A stretch of DNA of 64,000 nt. Origin: Chryseobacterium lactis. GTDB taxonomy: Bacteria > Bacteroidota > Bacteroidia > Flavobacteriales > Weeksellaceae. Under the pieces are notes generated by a model. The model saw only the letters and a list, made by a program, of their open reading frames with translations, was not told where the DNA came from and searched no databases. Made by a program: the position numbers and the translations under genes. Below are positions 51,352 to 60,647 of the stretch, piece after piece (position 1 is the first letter of the stretch; every line of letters starts with the position of its first letter). The DNA lies in assembly GCF_003815875.1 (NCBI RefSeq), contig NZ_CP033924.1, positions 62,001 to 126,000 on the forward strand, written 5' to 3'.

Positions 51352-53094
51352 TTATTTTCTGGTTCGCTTCGGCTTTTTCGCTTCTTCTTTAGCTTTTTCA
51401 TCATCTATAGCTTTCTGCGCTTTATCAAATAGTTCACTATCCGACGTATATTTTGTTTCTTCGTACTCAGGGCTGTCTACAAGGATATCCTGCCATTTCT
51501 TGATCCTGTCTCTGGTATTCCAGTTGAAATCCGGAAACTTCCTTCTGCCAGGTTCAATCTTACTCATCGGATAAGTATCTGAAGTTGCTCCGATGCTGCA
51601 TGAAATAATCTGTAAAGCTCTTTCTTCGAAAAGTGCACCAATAATTCCACAGGCAGAAAGGGTAATTCCTATTCTCTCCGGTTTTTTGGTCTCCTGATCG
51701 GTATCGTCAACATATACAATTGACTGGGCATTTCCAACAACTCTGGCTTCTTTGATATCATTCTTCTCATAGTAAACGGTCATAAATTTACCTTTTACCT
51801 GGTTGAATTCATCTTTCAGATTTAAAGAATCAACCTTACTGATGGCAAAAGCATTTCCGATCACCCGTAAGGAATCTATATTTTCATTTTTTGTATTAAA
51901 GTACGCTTCAATTTTATCACCGGTCACCTGTTTCTCTCCACTCCAAAGAATCGGTTTTGTATACATATGCATGATCCCATCGGTTTCGTTAAAAGCAATA
52001 GAATCGGCTCTTCCCTGAGCGTTGGATTTGTAAACCCTTGCTTTTTTATAGGCTCTTAAGAAGCTTTTTTTAATTTTAATATCGAGAGAATCCGGTCTTT
52101 GGTAAGAGATAATTTTTTCTGCGGCAAAGTAGACTGAATCTTTTTCCATTGCTTTTACTGCATATGGATTTTTAGTCATCATCGCTGAGTCTTTCTTTTC
52201 AAAAATCTCTCCGTACCCTCCTTTTATATATCTTCTCTCCTTCGGATCATCTAATGTTACATTTCCTGTCGCTTTACCAAATCCCGTAATTTGATTAAAG
52301 TACATATCATCACCGGTAAGGATTTTATCGTTATAAAATATCTTGGAATTCTTGTTAAGGAAAGCTTCCTTACTCCCCATTTTATAAGTTCCTCTTTCGG
52401 TATATACCCTGTTTTTAGGGTTTGCTCTGTTGGTAATCGTAGTAGGTCCGAAAAATTCGGCTGTATTGGTATTCTGATTCTGTTTGATATTAACCCCTTC
52501 AATAATATATTGGGCGTTATCTATTTTTACATTCCCTACAAAGTCGATCATTTTAGTGTTCAGAAAATAGGTGGCTGACTTTGTGTACATCACATTTCCC
52601 TGACTGTCTGCAATCGTTCCTCCTGTGTTAAAATAGGCCTGATTGGCAAGTCTGTCATAATACAGAATATCTGTTTTTATGGTTTGCTTCGGATCTGTAA
52701 GGACAACATTTTTTCGGGCAACCCCTTTTTGGGTATTTCCGTCATATTCCATTTCTCCGGCAGTAATTACCGAACCATCAGCATTCTGAAGCTTTGTATT
52801 GCCCATTGCTTTTACAAAGTTCTCTTCACTATATAATACAACTTCATCTGCTGTCAGAATAGATCCCTGATGTTCTATCTGAACATTTCCCGTAAAGTAT
52901 TGGTTTCCCTCATATTTTGCAGGGTCTTTTATAATTTTATCCGCGTGGATGATTTTTACTTTGTCTTCCGGTTTTACCTGCTTTGGTTGTGCCGTTGAAG
53001 GAGTCTGTAAATAAGGATCTCTCTTCACGGGAGTTTTATCCTGCGCAAAACTGAGCGTGGAAATAAAAAGTAACAGAAAAAGGATTATTCTCAT
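51352..53094 (-). CDS. OstA/LptA-like organic solvent tolerance protein
   Basis: A 580-residue secreted protein (MRIILFLLLFISTLSFAQDK) with an OstA-like beta-jellyroll at about residues 45-260: IIHADKIIKDPAKYEGNQYF, GSILTADEVVLYSEENFVKA, and further TADEL-like strands. The C-terminus is a basic, Lys/Arg-rich tail (KAKEEAKKPKRTRK). LptA-type proteins carry LPS across the periplasm. Flavobacteria have this longer variant. It follows the Fur-family gene by 3 bases, so the two are probably one operon. Confidence 0.82.
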   Translation of the reverse strand: MRIILFLLLFISTLSFAQDKTPVKRDPYLQTPSTAQPKQVKPEDKVKIIHADKIIKDPAKYEGNQYFTGNVQIEHQGSILTADEVVLYSEENFVKAMGNTKLQNADGSVITAGEMEYDGNTQKGVARKNVVLTDPKQTIKTDILYYDRLANQAYFNTGGTIADSQGNVMYTKSATYFLNTKMIDFVGNVKIDNAQYIIEGVNIKQNQNTNTAEFFGPTTITNRANPKNRVYTERGTYKMGSKEAFLNKNSKIFYNDKILTGDDMYFNQITGFGKATGNVTLDDPKERRYIKGGYGEIFEKKDSAMMTKNPYAVKAMEKDSVYFAAEKIISYQRPDSLDIKIKKSFLRAYKKARVYKSNAQGRADSIAFNETDGIMHMYTKPILWSGEKQVTGDKIEAYFNTKNENIDSLRVIGNAFAISKVDSLNLKDEFNQVKGKFMTVYYEKNDIKEARVVGNAQSIVYVDDTDQETKKPERIGITLSACGIIGALFEERALQIISCSIGATSDTYPMSKIEPGRRKFPDFNWNTRDRIKKWQDILVDSPEYEETKYTSDSELFDKAQKAIDDEKAKEEAKKPKRTRK

Positions 53095-53097
53095 TAA

Positions 53098-53571
53098 TTA
53101 GTCATTCTTAGTGCCATAGAAATACAGCGAATGAGAATCAATTTTTACGCCAAAAGCTTCTTCAATGGCTTCTTTGATTCCCTGGATTCTTGGGTCACAG
53201 AATTCAATAATTTCTTCAATTTCTTTATCAGAATCTTTTTTGTAGATCACCAGGTGATCATGTTGTTTGTCAAAATAAGACTTCTCATAAGATGAAGAGG
53301 TCAATGTTTTTTCTCCGAACTGATGCTTACGGATCAAACCTGCATCTAGGAAAATCTCAATAGTATTGTAAATGGTTGCTTTAGAAACATGGTATTTCTT
53401 CTGCATCATCAGAAGATACAGGTCATCAACATTAAAGTGATGATCCATATTATAAATCTCTTCCAATATCGTATATCTTTCAGGAGTGTTTCTGAACCCT
53501 TTTTCTAAAAGGTAATTTCTTAAAACATCCTTGATCAAAGCTATATTCTTTTCTTTTTGTACTGTATCCAT
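53098..53571 (-). CDS. Fur family transcriptional regulator
   Basis: A 157-residue protein. The winged helix contains HHFNVDDLYLLMMQKKYHVS and KATIYNTIEIFLDAGLIRKH. The metal-sensing part holds KQHDHLVIYKKDSD and HSLYFYGTK. The usual structural CxxC zinc pair is not apparent (one Cys in EFCDPRI), so it may use only the regulatory metal site. Fur relatives sense iron, zinc or peroxide; which one cannot be told. A minus TAAATTTG box lies at 53594-53587. Confidence 0.87.
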   Translation of the reverse strand: MDTVQKEKNIALIKDVLRNYLLEKGFRNTPERYTILEEIYNMDHHFNVDDLYLLMMQKKYHVSKATIYNTIEIFLDAGLIRKHQFGEKTLTSSSYEKSYFDKQHDHLVIYKKDSDKEIEEIIEFCDPRIQGIKEAIEEAFGVKIDSHSLYFYGTKND

Positions 53572-53638
53572 TAAAAAAATTATCTACAAATTTATTGATT
53601 TTTATTTAAATAGATAGTATGGTTACACGCTCCCTGGA

Positions 53639-55633
53639 TCAGGAATTGTGTCGGAAGTAACCAGATTGTTCGATCTTATTGTCATAAACAGTCAGTTCTG
53701 TGATCGGTGCAGATTCTACTTCAACGTTGTGAGAAGACACTCCCCAAGCCTTAAAGTCATCACTTCCTATATACTTAACAAAGTTGTAGATATTAAGGAT
53801 AATCTTCTGTTTAACAGTCAAAAGAATATCGTTGATATAGGTGTTATCAATAATCACATATTTCAGATCCGGTGGTATATTATGAGCTCTTAAAGACGGA
53901 TGGCTGCTTCTTGAAGGAATGGTTTCCTCTGCCATTAAATCTTTAAGCACCATATTAAAATAATCATTGATTCTTCGGTCTACTTTAAATCCTAAAAGGA
54001 AATTAATTTTATAAACCGTTCCAGGCAGAATTTCATCTACCGTATATTTGAATGTATATGGATCTTCCTGATTGACAATGCTTAAAATAAAGTAATGATC
54101 TGCTCTTTTTGGCTGTTTTTTGATGATGGAATAAATAATTTTTGATTCTACCTCATCATTTCTTTTTGCACGGCTCAAATAAGCCAGATTGGTTGCATAT
54201 TTCGGAATAGTTTCATCCAGTTTCATATCTTTAAGAATAGAAACATATTTTTCAATTTTTACAAACTGGATAAATCTTGTCTTGATCAGTCGACCATTAT
54301 ACCAGGCATACATAGATAATCCTATGGAACCGGCTAATACAACTGTAATCCAACCTCCTTCCATGAATTTGATAATATTGGCACTAAAGAACCCTAGTTC
54401 AATAGACAAATACGTCAAAGCAAAGAATAATATTAAGACTTTACTTATTCTATGTTTCAATAACCAGAAAATAAGTAGAATTGTTGTCATCAACATCGTT
54501 ACTGTAATGGAAAGACCATAGGCCGCTTCCATTTTTCCCGATTCTCTGAAATGCAGTACTACAATAATACACAAGATCAAAAGTCCCCAATTGATTCTTG
54601 GAATATACATCTGCCCTTTAACCCCTGAAGGGTAATCAATTTTCTGATTAGGCCATAAGTTAAGAGACATTGCTTCTGAGAAAATGGTAAAAGAACCTGT
54701 AATTAACGCCTGGCTGGCGATAATTGCTGCTGCAGTTGCTAAAATAACACCCGGGATAATCATCCACTCTTCCATAATCCCAAAGAACGGGTTTACTACA
54801 GAAAATCCAGGCTTGCTGTAATTGGTCAGAAGCCATGCTCCCTGCCCAAGATAGTTTAGAATAAGCATAACCTTTACAAAGCCCCAGCTTACTCTTATAT
54901 TTTTGGCACCACAGTGTCCCAAATCTGAATAAAGAGCTTCTGCCCCGGTAGTACAAAGGAAGACTGCACCTAAAATAACGATTGCACTTGGTGAATTTAC
55001 AATAAGCTTGTATGCATAATAAGGATTGAAAGATCTTAAAATCTCAAAATTTTCGCTTAAATGCATTACTCCCAAACCGCCCAATACCAAAAACCAGACC
55101 ACCATTACAGGGCCAAAAAACTTCCCGATAAAGCTGGTTCCGAATTGCTGTACCACAAAGATTACAATCAAAATTCCAATGGTGATAGGAACAACAGGCG
55201 TATGGGGATTATAAATTTCCAAACCTTCAATGGCCGACATCACTGTAAGCGACGGCGTAATCACGCCATCTGCAATAAGTGCGGCTGCTCCTACAATTGC
55301 TATAAGATACAACCATCCTTTTTTGAGGTTTCTAACTAGTGAAAACAAGGCTAAAATACCTCCTTCTCCTTTGTTATCCGCTCTTAGAGCAATGATCACA
55401 TATTTGATGGTAGTCTGAAGGGTCAGTGTCCAAATAATACAGGAAAGTGCTCCTTCTATATATTCGTTAAAGGGCATATTACTCCCTTGATTCCTTGCAT
55501 TTACAATCGCTTTCATTACGTAAAGCGGTGAGGTTCCTATATCTCCAAAAACAATTCCGAGAGAAACTAAAACTCCAATAAAAGAAAGTTTTTTTATATC
55601 AAAATGATAACCATCTTCTGTAACGTCTGCCAT
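53639..55633 (-). CDS. kup: KUP family potassium transporter
   Basis: A 664-residue protein with about twelve membrane spans and a C-terminal cytoplasmic domain. Signature GIVFGDIGTSPLYVMKAI near the start, ALRADNKGEGGILALFSLVR in the first loop, and TGAEALYSDLGHCGAKNIR later are the KUP motifs. It imports K+ with protons. A minus TAAATTTG (55665-55658) precedes the ATG by 24 bases. It is monocistronic, separated by a terminator from pdhB. Confidence 0.94.
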   Translation of the reverse strand: MADVTEDGYHFDIKKLSFIGVLVSLGIVFGDIGTSPLYVMKAIVNARNQGSNMPFNEYIEGALSCIIWTLTLQTTIKYVIIALRADNKGEGGILALFSLVRNLKKGWLYLIAIVGAAALIADGVITPSLTVMSAIEGLEIYNPHTPVVPITIGILIVIFVVQQFGTSFIGKFFGPVMVVWFLVLGGLGVMHLSENFEILRSFNPYYAYKLIVNSPSAIVILGAVFLCTTGAEALYSDLGHCGAKNIRVSWGFVKVMLILNYLGQGAWLLTNYSKPGFSVVNPFFGIMEEWMIIPGVILATAAAIIASQALITGSFTIFSEAMSLNLWPNQKIDYPSGVKGQMYIPRINWGLLILCIIVVLHFRESGKMEAAYGLSITVTMLMTTILLIFWLLKHRISKVLILFFALTYLSIELGFFSANIIKFMEGGWITVVLAGSIGLSMYAWYNGRLIKTRFIQFVKIEKYVSILKDMKLDETIPKYATNLAYLSRAKRNDEVESKIIYSIIKKQPKRADHYFILSIVNQEDPYTFKYTVDEILPGTVYKINFLLGFKVDRRINDYFNMVLKDLMAEETIPSRSSHPSLRAHNIPPDLKYVIIDNTYINDILLTVKQKIILNIYNFVKYIGSDDFKAWGVSSHNVEVESAPITELTVYDNKIEQSGYFRHNS

Positions 55634-55714
55634 GTCAGCTTATTTATTTTAAACGCGCAAATTTATACTAATTTTATGACGTCAAGAACTTTTCTTCATG
55701 AATATAATAAATGA

Positions 55715-55738
55715 AAAAACTTCCTTTCGGAAGTTTTT
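55715..55738 (-). terminator. Terminator of pdhB
   Basis: AAAAACTTCC (55715-55724), loop TTTC, GGAAGTTTTT (55729-55738), with T-runs on both strands; minus use fits the pdhB stop at 55747. Confidence 0.8.
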
Positions 55739-55746
55739 TTCTATTA

Positions 55747-56727
55747 CTATTTTACGTACATCGCCTTTTTAATTTCCTCTTTTACTTTTTCAAGCTTAGG
55801 GAACCACTCTGCAAATAATGCTGCAGAATAAGGTGCAGGTGCATCAGGAGTGGTAATTCTCTTGATTGGAGCATCCAGATAATCGAATGCTTTTTGCTGT
55901 ACCATGTATGTAATTTCCGAAGAAATTGAACCAAACGGCCAAGCTTCTTCTAAAATAACTAATCTATTTGTTTTCTTTACAGATTCTAAAATTGTATCAA
56001 AATCAAGAGGACGAACGGTTCTAAGATCAATCACTTCAACAGAGATTCCTTCTTTTTCCATATCTTCAGCTGCCTGAATAGCCAACTTCATGATTTTACC
56101 GAAAGAAACTAAAGTAACATCTTTTCCTTCTCTCTTGATATCAGCTTTTCCTATTGGTAAGTAATATTCTTCCTCAGGAATTTCCATTTTATCACCGTAC
56201 ATCTGCTCAGATTCCATGAAGATTACCGGGTCATTATCCTGGATCGCTGTTTTCAACAATCCTTTTGCATCATAAGGATTAGAAGGTACTACTACTTTAA
56301 GACCAGGACAGTTGGCAAACCAACCTTCAAAAGCCTGAGAGTGAGTAGCTCCTAATTGTCCTGCAGAAGCAGTAGGGCCACGGAAAACGATTGGACAGTT
56401 CCACTGCCCGCCACTCATCTGACGGATTTTAGCCGCGTTATTGATAATCTGATCAATTCCTACCAAAGAGAAATTGAATGTCATAAATTCTACGATTGGT
56501 CTGTTACCGTTCATTGCTGCACCAACAGAGATCCCGGTAAATCCAAGCTCTGCAATTGGAGTGTCAATTACTCTTTTCGGACCAAATTCATCCAGCATTC
56601 CTTTTGAAGCTTTATATGCACCATTATATTCTGCAACTTCCTCCCCCATCAGATAGATGGATTCGTCTTTACGCATTTCCTCGCTCATTGCCTGTGCAAT
56701 TACCTCACGAAAAGTATATTCTGCCAT
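55747..56727 (-). CDS. pdhB: Pyruvate dehydrogenase complex E1 component, beta subunit
   Basis: A 326-residue protein. TFREVIAQAMSEEMRKDES at the start, GEEVAEYNGAYKASKGMLDEFG with the conserved E1-beta signature, and TPIAELGFTGISVGAAMNGN, then MFDYLDAPIKRITTPDAPAP at the end. With the alpha subunit, it decarboxylates pyruvate with ThDP and passes the acetyl group to E2 lipoamide. No alpha subunit or E2 gene is adjacent in this window. Full length. Confidence 0.92.
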   Translation of the reverse strand: MAEYTFREVIAQAMSEEMRKDESIYLMGEEVAEYNGAYKASKGMLDEFGPKRVIDTPIAELGFTGISVGAAMNGNRPIVEFMTFNFSLVGIDQIINNAAKIRQMSGGQWNCPIVFRGPTASAGQLGATHSQAFEGWFANCPGLKVVVPSNPYDAKGLLKTAIQDNDPVIFMESEQMYGDKMEIPEEEYYLPIGKADIKREGKDVTLVSFGKIMKLAIQAAEDMEKEGISVEVIDLRTVRPLDFDTILESVKKTNRLVILEEAWPFGSISSEITYMVQQKAFDYLDAPIKRITTPDAPAPYSAALFAEWFPKLEKVKEEIKKAMYVK

Positions 56728-56822
56728 ATTTTCTTGAAAAATTTAGACTACAAAAATAGTGTTTTTTTATTATACACATAATAAAAAGGCATCTCATTTG
56801 AGTGGAAGGACTTAATATTAAT

Positions 56823-57443
56823 TTATTTAAAACCGTTTTCTTCCTGTTTACTCAATTCTTTGTAGTTGTTTCTAAGATCAACAAGAATTTTACCATAAGT
56901 CCTTTTGTAAACCACATATAGAAGATAAAACCCAATCAACGTGACAACTCCAAAAATCACATAATTCCCCATTTCAGGTACCATTGTTTCAGGGTTACTT
57001 GGTGGCCCCTTAATGTGATGGCCCGCATTCCATCCGTCTTTTGCTCCTGCCATAAAATCTCTGGTATCATGGTCAAAACGAATGATACTATCTATGAGAG
57101 CAAAAAGTACTGAAAGACATGCATACCCCAATATTATCCTTCTCAAGTTTAAAATATTCTTCATCAATGTAGTACTATTCTGCCCGGATTTCATGGCACG
57201 AAACAGAAGCACAGCAAGTATTGTAAAAATTACAAACAATCCCATTCTAATATAGGGGAACCGATAGTCTATATAGCCATAGACAGTCCACAACAAAATT
57301 TCTATAAGCCCAATAATCAGTAATGTTTTGGTGATAGAAACTGATTTATTTTTTATCATATTAAAAATTTCGTTTTCAGAATACTCTTTAAACTCACCTG
57401 TACCTTTGTTCCAGTCTTTTTTTAATAATTCCAGTTCTTCCAT
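56823..57443 (-). CDS. Membrane protein paired with an ECF sigma factor, possible anti-sigma
   Basis: A 206-residue protein with about four membrane spans (LLIIGLIEILLWTVYGYI; MGLFVIFTILAVLLFRAM; IILGYACLSVLFALID; MGNYVIFGVVTLIGFYLLYV) and a charged cytoplasmic N-terminus (MEELELLKKDWNKGTGEFKE). It starts one base after the sigma factor stop, so they form an operon. Genes in this position often encode anti-sigma factors; no zinc-containing ZAS motif is visible, so this is inference from context. Confidence 0.7.
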   Translation of the reverse strand: MEELELLKKDWNKGTGEFKEYSENEIFNMIKNKSVSITKTLLIIGLIEILLWTVYGYIDYRFPYIRMGLFVIFTILAVLLFRAMKSGQNSTTLMKNILNLRRIILGYACLSVLFALIDSIIRFDHDTRDFMAGAKDGWNAGHHIKGPPSNPETMVPEMGNYVIFGVVTLIGFYLLYVVYKRTYGKILVDLRNNYKELSKQEENGFK

Positions 57444-57444
57444 A

Positions 57445-57942
57445 TTATTTTGTGCTTATTTTATTTTTTAAATTGTTTTTTGCTCTGTTCATTTTCACTC
57501 TTGCATTCCCTTCGGTGATTCCCAGAATGTCACCAATCTCTTTGTAAGGTTTATCTTCCAGGTATAACATTATTAAAGCTTTTTCTACATCAGATAATTC
57601 ATAAATTGCTTTGTACATCTTCTTCAGTTTATGTTCATCATCTTCGTAATCTTCATATTCCATTTTCAGAGACGAAACATCTATTTCAGAGGTCTGCATG
57701 TTCTTTTTTTGAGGTTTCCTGAACAGAGCAATGGCTGTATTCAGAGCTACACGATACATCCAGGTAGAAAATTTTGCTTCTCCTTTAAATCCTGAAAAAG
57801 ATTTCCATAACTGGATGGTTATTTCCTGAAAAAGGTCCTGATGGTCTTCGGGATTATTGGTATATATTTTACATATTTTATGAATAAGCCGTTGATTGGG
57901 CTTAAAAAAATCTACAAAAGTCTTCTCCTGTTCTGTGCTCAT
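57445..57942 (-). CDS. RNA polymerase sigma factor, ECF type
   Basis: A 165-residue sigma70 relative. Region 2 contains HQDLFQEITIQLWKSFSGFKG and KFSTWMYRVALNTAIALFRK. Region 4 has LIMLYLEDKPYKEIGDILGI and EGNARVKMNRAKNNLK as its HTH. It directs RNA polymerase to a small regulon; target unknown. The downstream membrane protein is the probable regulator of its activity. Confidence 0.9.
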   Translation of the reverse strand: MSTEQEKTFVDFFKPNQRLIHKICKIYTNNPEDHQDLFQEITIQLWKSFSGFKGEAKFSTWMYRVALNTAIALFRKPQKKNMQTSEIDVSSLKMEYEDYEDDEHKLKKMYKAIYELSDVEKALIMLYLEDKPYKEIGDILGITEGNARVKMNRAKNNLKNKISTK

Positions 57943-57985
57943 ATATTATAAGTGGGAAGATTTTATTTTCGTTACAGATATTTTC

Positions 57986-58017
57986 AAAAAAAAACAACAT
58001 TTCATTTCTGAAATGCT
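57986..58017 (-). terminator. Terminator of the DUF2147 gene
   Basis: CATTTCA (57998-58004), loop TTTC, TGAAATG (58009-58015); the minus strand continues TTGTTTTTTTTTG. Confidence 0.75.
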
Positions 58018-58043
58018 GCTTTAAAATTCTATTTAAACTTATA

Positions 58044-58463
58044 TTAATTAGCTTTCTCCCAAACCTGGGTTCTTCCTAATAAAGATAGTCCTAAGTAACC
58101 TCTTACATTCAGCTTATCTCCGCTTCGTGTAATTGTACATTTGTACGTTTTCCCTGTTTTAGGATCAGTAATGCTTCCGCCTGTAAACTCATCTCCATCT
58201 TTTTGTAATCCTCTGATGATTTCCAATCCCAAAATTGGTTTTCCTTTTCTGTCATCCTTACAAGGTGTACAATTGGGATCAGCAGGTTTTATCAACAATT
58301 GAGAAACTTTTCCATAATATTTCCCATCTGACTTTTTAAATATCTCCACAATAGATTTTGCCTGTTTTGTTTCGTCATCTATTGTTTTCCACTTGCCTTC
58401 TATCTGTGCAAAAGTAAGCACACCGAATAAAGAAAGCGCGAATGTTAATAATAATTTTTTCAT
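58044..58463 (-). CDS. DUF2147 domain protein, secreted
   Basis: A 139-residue protein with signal peptide (MKKLLLTFALSLFGVLTFAQ) and a DUF2147 domain: IEGKWKTIDDETKQAKSIVE, then NCTPCKDDRKGKPILGLEII (a CxxC pair) and KCTITRSGDKLNVRGYLGLS. This beta-barrel/lipocalin-like fold has no known activity. Probably periplasmic. Transcribed as a single gene. Confidence 0.87.
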   Translation of the reverse strand: MKKLLLTFALSLFGVLTFAQIEGKWKTIDDETKQAKSIVEIFKKSDGKYYGKVSQLLIKPADPNCTPCKDDRKGKPILGLEIIRGLQKDGDEFTGGSITDPKTGKTYKCTITRSGDKLNVRGYLGLSLLGRTQVWEKAN

Positions 58464-58663
58464 ATTTCTTATAGTTTTAATTTCAATACAATATTCTTAT
58501 CTATGTATTGATAAAAATATAAATTAATTTTCAACAAACAAAAACTTTTGTTATACAAAGCATAAAGGCTATGGAAGACTGCTCAAAAGCAAAATGATTT
58601 AAGGTTGGAGGAGAGAAGTTATTATTGCCGTTTTAAAAAAATTCCGCCCTCCAGATTTTATAT

Positions 58664-60586
58664 TTAATTCAGCTTTCTGTTAATCACCCTGTTCATATAA
58701 TCCTGATACCAGGCTTTTGCAGTTTGCTTTCCTTTTTCTACTTCCGGAGTTTTAAGCTCCTTGATCAGGTTCTTTTCAAGTCCTAAATCAGCTTTATCAT
58801 ATACCCCTACGATATCTTTACCGTCAAAACGATAGATATAATTCCCGATCATAAACTGTTCTGTGCTTCCGTCAGAGTTCACAATAATAGAAGAATAATC
58901 CTTATCACTTACCAGACTTCGTCCCCAGCTTCTTATGGGTTTATTGTATCCGATAAGATCTGCCAAAGTAGGATAAATATCTGTTTGTTGTGCCATTTCA
59001 GGGTTTACTCCTTTTAACTGATAATCCGGATTAGGGGAATAGAATATCAATGGAACGGCAAACCGGTTCATTGCTTTTTCATATTCAGGATAATAAATCT
59101 GATTGGTATGATCTCCTGTAAACACGAAGATTGTATTGTGGAACCAAGGTTCTTTTTTAGCCGTTTCAAAATATTTTTTAATGGCATAATCCGTATATTG
59201 TATCGGTTCATGCATTTCTATTTTCCCTTTTTTAAACTTATCATTATATTTCTCAGGAATTTTAAAAGGGTGGTGTGAAGAAGCGGTAAAGACAGTGGTC
59301 ATAAAAGGCTGCTTCTTTCCTACATTTTTGGCAAAATACTGAAGAAAGGGTTCATCCCATATTGCCCACATTCCATCAAAATCCTCATCGTGATTGTATT
59401 CTGTTTTTCCAAAATAATGCTTAAATCCTAAGATATTACCGAATCCCAGAAATCCCATAGAACCATTGGGTGCGCCATGGTAAAAAGAGGTATCGTACCC
59501 AAGATCATTACAAACAGAAACTATAGACTGTATTTTCTGGTTAGAATATGGTGAACCCGTAAAAGCATCTGTAAGACTGGGAATCCCTGCCAACACACTG
59601 CTCATGCCGTGGATAGATTGTCTCCCATTGGCAAATGCGTTAGGAAAAATAAGACTCTGGCCGGCCAGACTATCCATAAACGGAGTATAGGAAACATAGT
59701 CTTTAATATTTTTCTCTTTATTAAAGGCTCCGGAATATTCTCTTCCGAAAGATTCTACAATGAAAATAACAATGTTGGGACGGTTTTCAACTTTGCGATC
59801 ATATACTTTATAAGGTTGGACATTTTCATCAATATATTTTTCATCAACGAAATGAACTTCCTTAAAATTATTGGTATTTAAAGTTCTGAAGAATGAAAAA
59901 GTACTATTAAGAACGACATTTCCTTGCAGAGGATTAGCTACAAACCGGGTAGCATCCACCATATTGATAGGTCTTGTACTGTGTTTAAAATCTCCACGGA
60001 TCCCTCCTACCACCAATACTGTTGTGATGCATAAGGTAAGTATGGAAAAAATAAAGTACGGAATCAGCTGCACAGGTTTCCTTTCTTCTATTTTTATCTT
60101 TTTATATAAAAATACCCACAGGGCCATTAAAATAACATACCAGATAAAGACAAACGGGTGCTGTCCTATGGAAATCATCAGCGTCTGGGAAACATTAGAC
60201 TCATGTTCGGCTACCTGAAATACTGCTGATGTAAGCCTGGCCTGCGAAAATTTATAATAAATAAAATCTCCGAAATTCATTCCGTATGCTACCCCATTGG
60301 TAATGAAGTAAATCCAGAACAGAACTTTTTGAAAGCCTTTTTTGGTATTGATTACCAACGGCAAAAGACTCAGAAGTATGAATAGTGCATTAACGTATAA
60401 AATCGCAGTGGTATCGAAAGCTATACCATGATAAGCCAGCTTTATATACTCTGAAACGGAATCAACTTTTATCAGGTCTTTATTAAAGTACCAGAATAAA
60501 AGTCTTGCGATCTGATAAAAAAAGTATGCTAAAAAAATTCTGTACAATAAAACCAGAATTTCCTGTTTTCTAATTTCCTTTTTCAT
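58664..60586 (-). CDS. LTA-synthase-family membrane sulfatase/phosphotransferase
   Basis: 640 residues from ATG 60586 (MKKEIRKQEILVLLYRIFLA); a TTG three codons earlier is less likely. The N-terminal ~250 residues hold five or so membrane spans, and the C-terminal ~390 the alkaline-phosphatase-like domain: NIVIFIVESFGREYSGAFN with a metal-binding Glu, NAFANGRQSIHGMSSVLAGI with the likely Ser nucleophile region, and FVFTGDHTNQ with Asp-His ligands. In Gram-negatives these transfer phosphoglycerol or phosphoethanolamine to envelope glycans, or act as sulfatases. It precedes a glycan cluster. Confidence 0.85.
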   Translation of the reverse strand: MKKEIRKQEILVLLYRIFLAYFFYQIARLLFWYFNKDLIKVDSVSEYIKLAYHGIAFDTTAILYVNALFILLSLLPLVINTKKGFQKVLFWIYFITNGVAYGMNFGDFIYYKFSQARLTSAVFQVAEHESNVSQTLMISIGQHPFVFIWYVILMALWVFLYKKIKIEERKPVQLIPYFIFSILTLCITTVLVVGGIRGDFKHSTRPINMVDATRFVANPLQGNVVLNSTFSFFRTLNTNNFKEVHFVDEKYIDENVQPYKVYDRKVENRPNIVIFIVESFGREYSGAFNKEKNIKDYVSYTPFMDSLAGQSLIFPNAFANGRQSIHGMSSVLAGIPSLTDAFTGSPYSNQKIQSIVSVCNDLGYDTSFYHGAPNGSMGFLGFGNILGFKHYFGKTEYNHDEDFDGMWAIWDEPFLQYFAKNVGKKQPFMTTVFTASSHHPFKIPEKYNDKFKKGKIEMHEPIQYTDYAIKKYFETAKKEPWFHNTIFVFTGDHTNQIYYPEYEKAMNRFAVPLIFYSPNPDYQLKGVNPEMAQQTDIYPTLADLIGYNKPIRSWGRSLVSDKDYSSIIVNSDGSTEQFMIGNYIYRFDGKDIVGVYDKADLGLEKNLIKELKTPEVEKGKQTAKAWYQDYMNRVINRKLN

Positions 60587-60647
60587 GACATGCAAAGGAA
60601 ATTAAAATTATTAAAATAAAAAAACGCTAAAAAGAATAATTTTCAGT

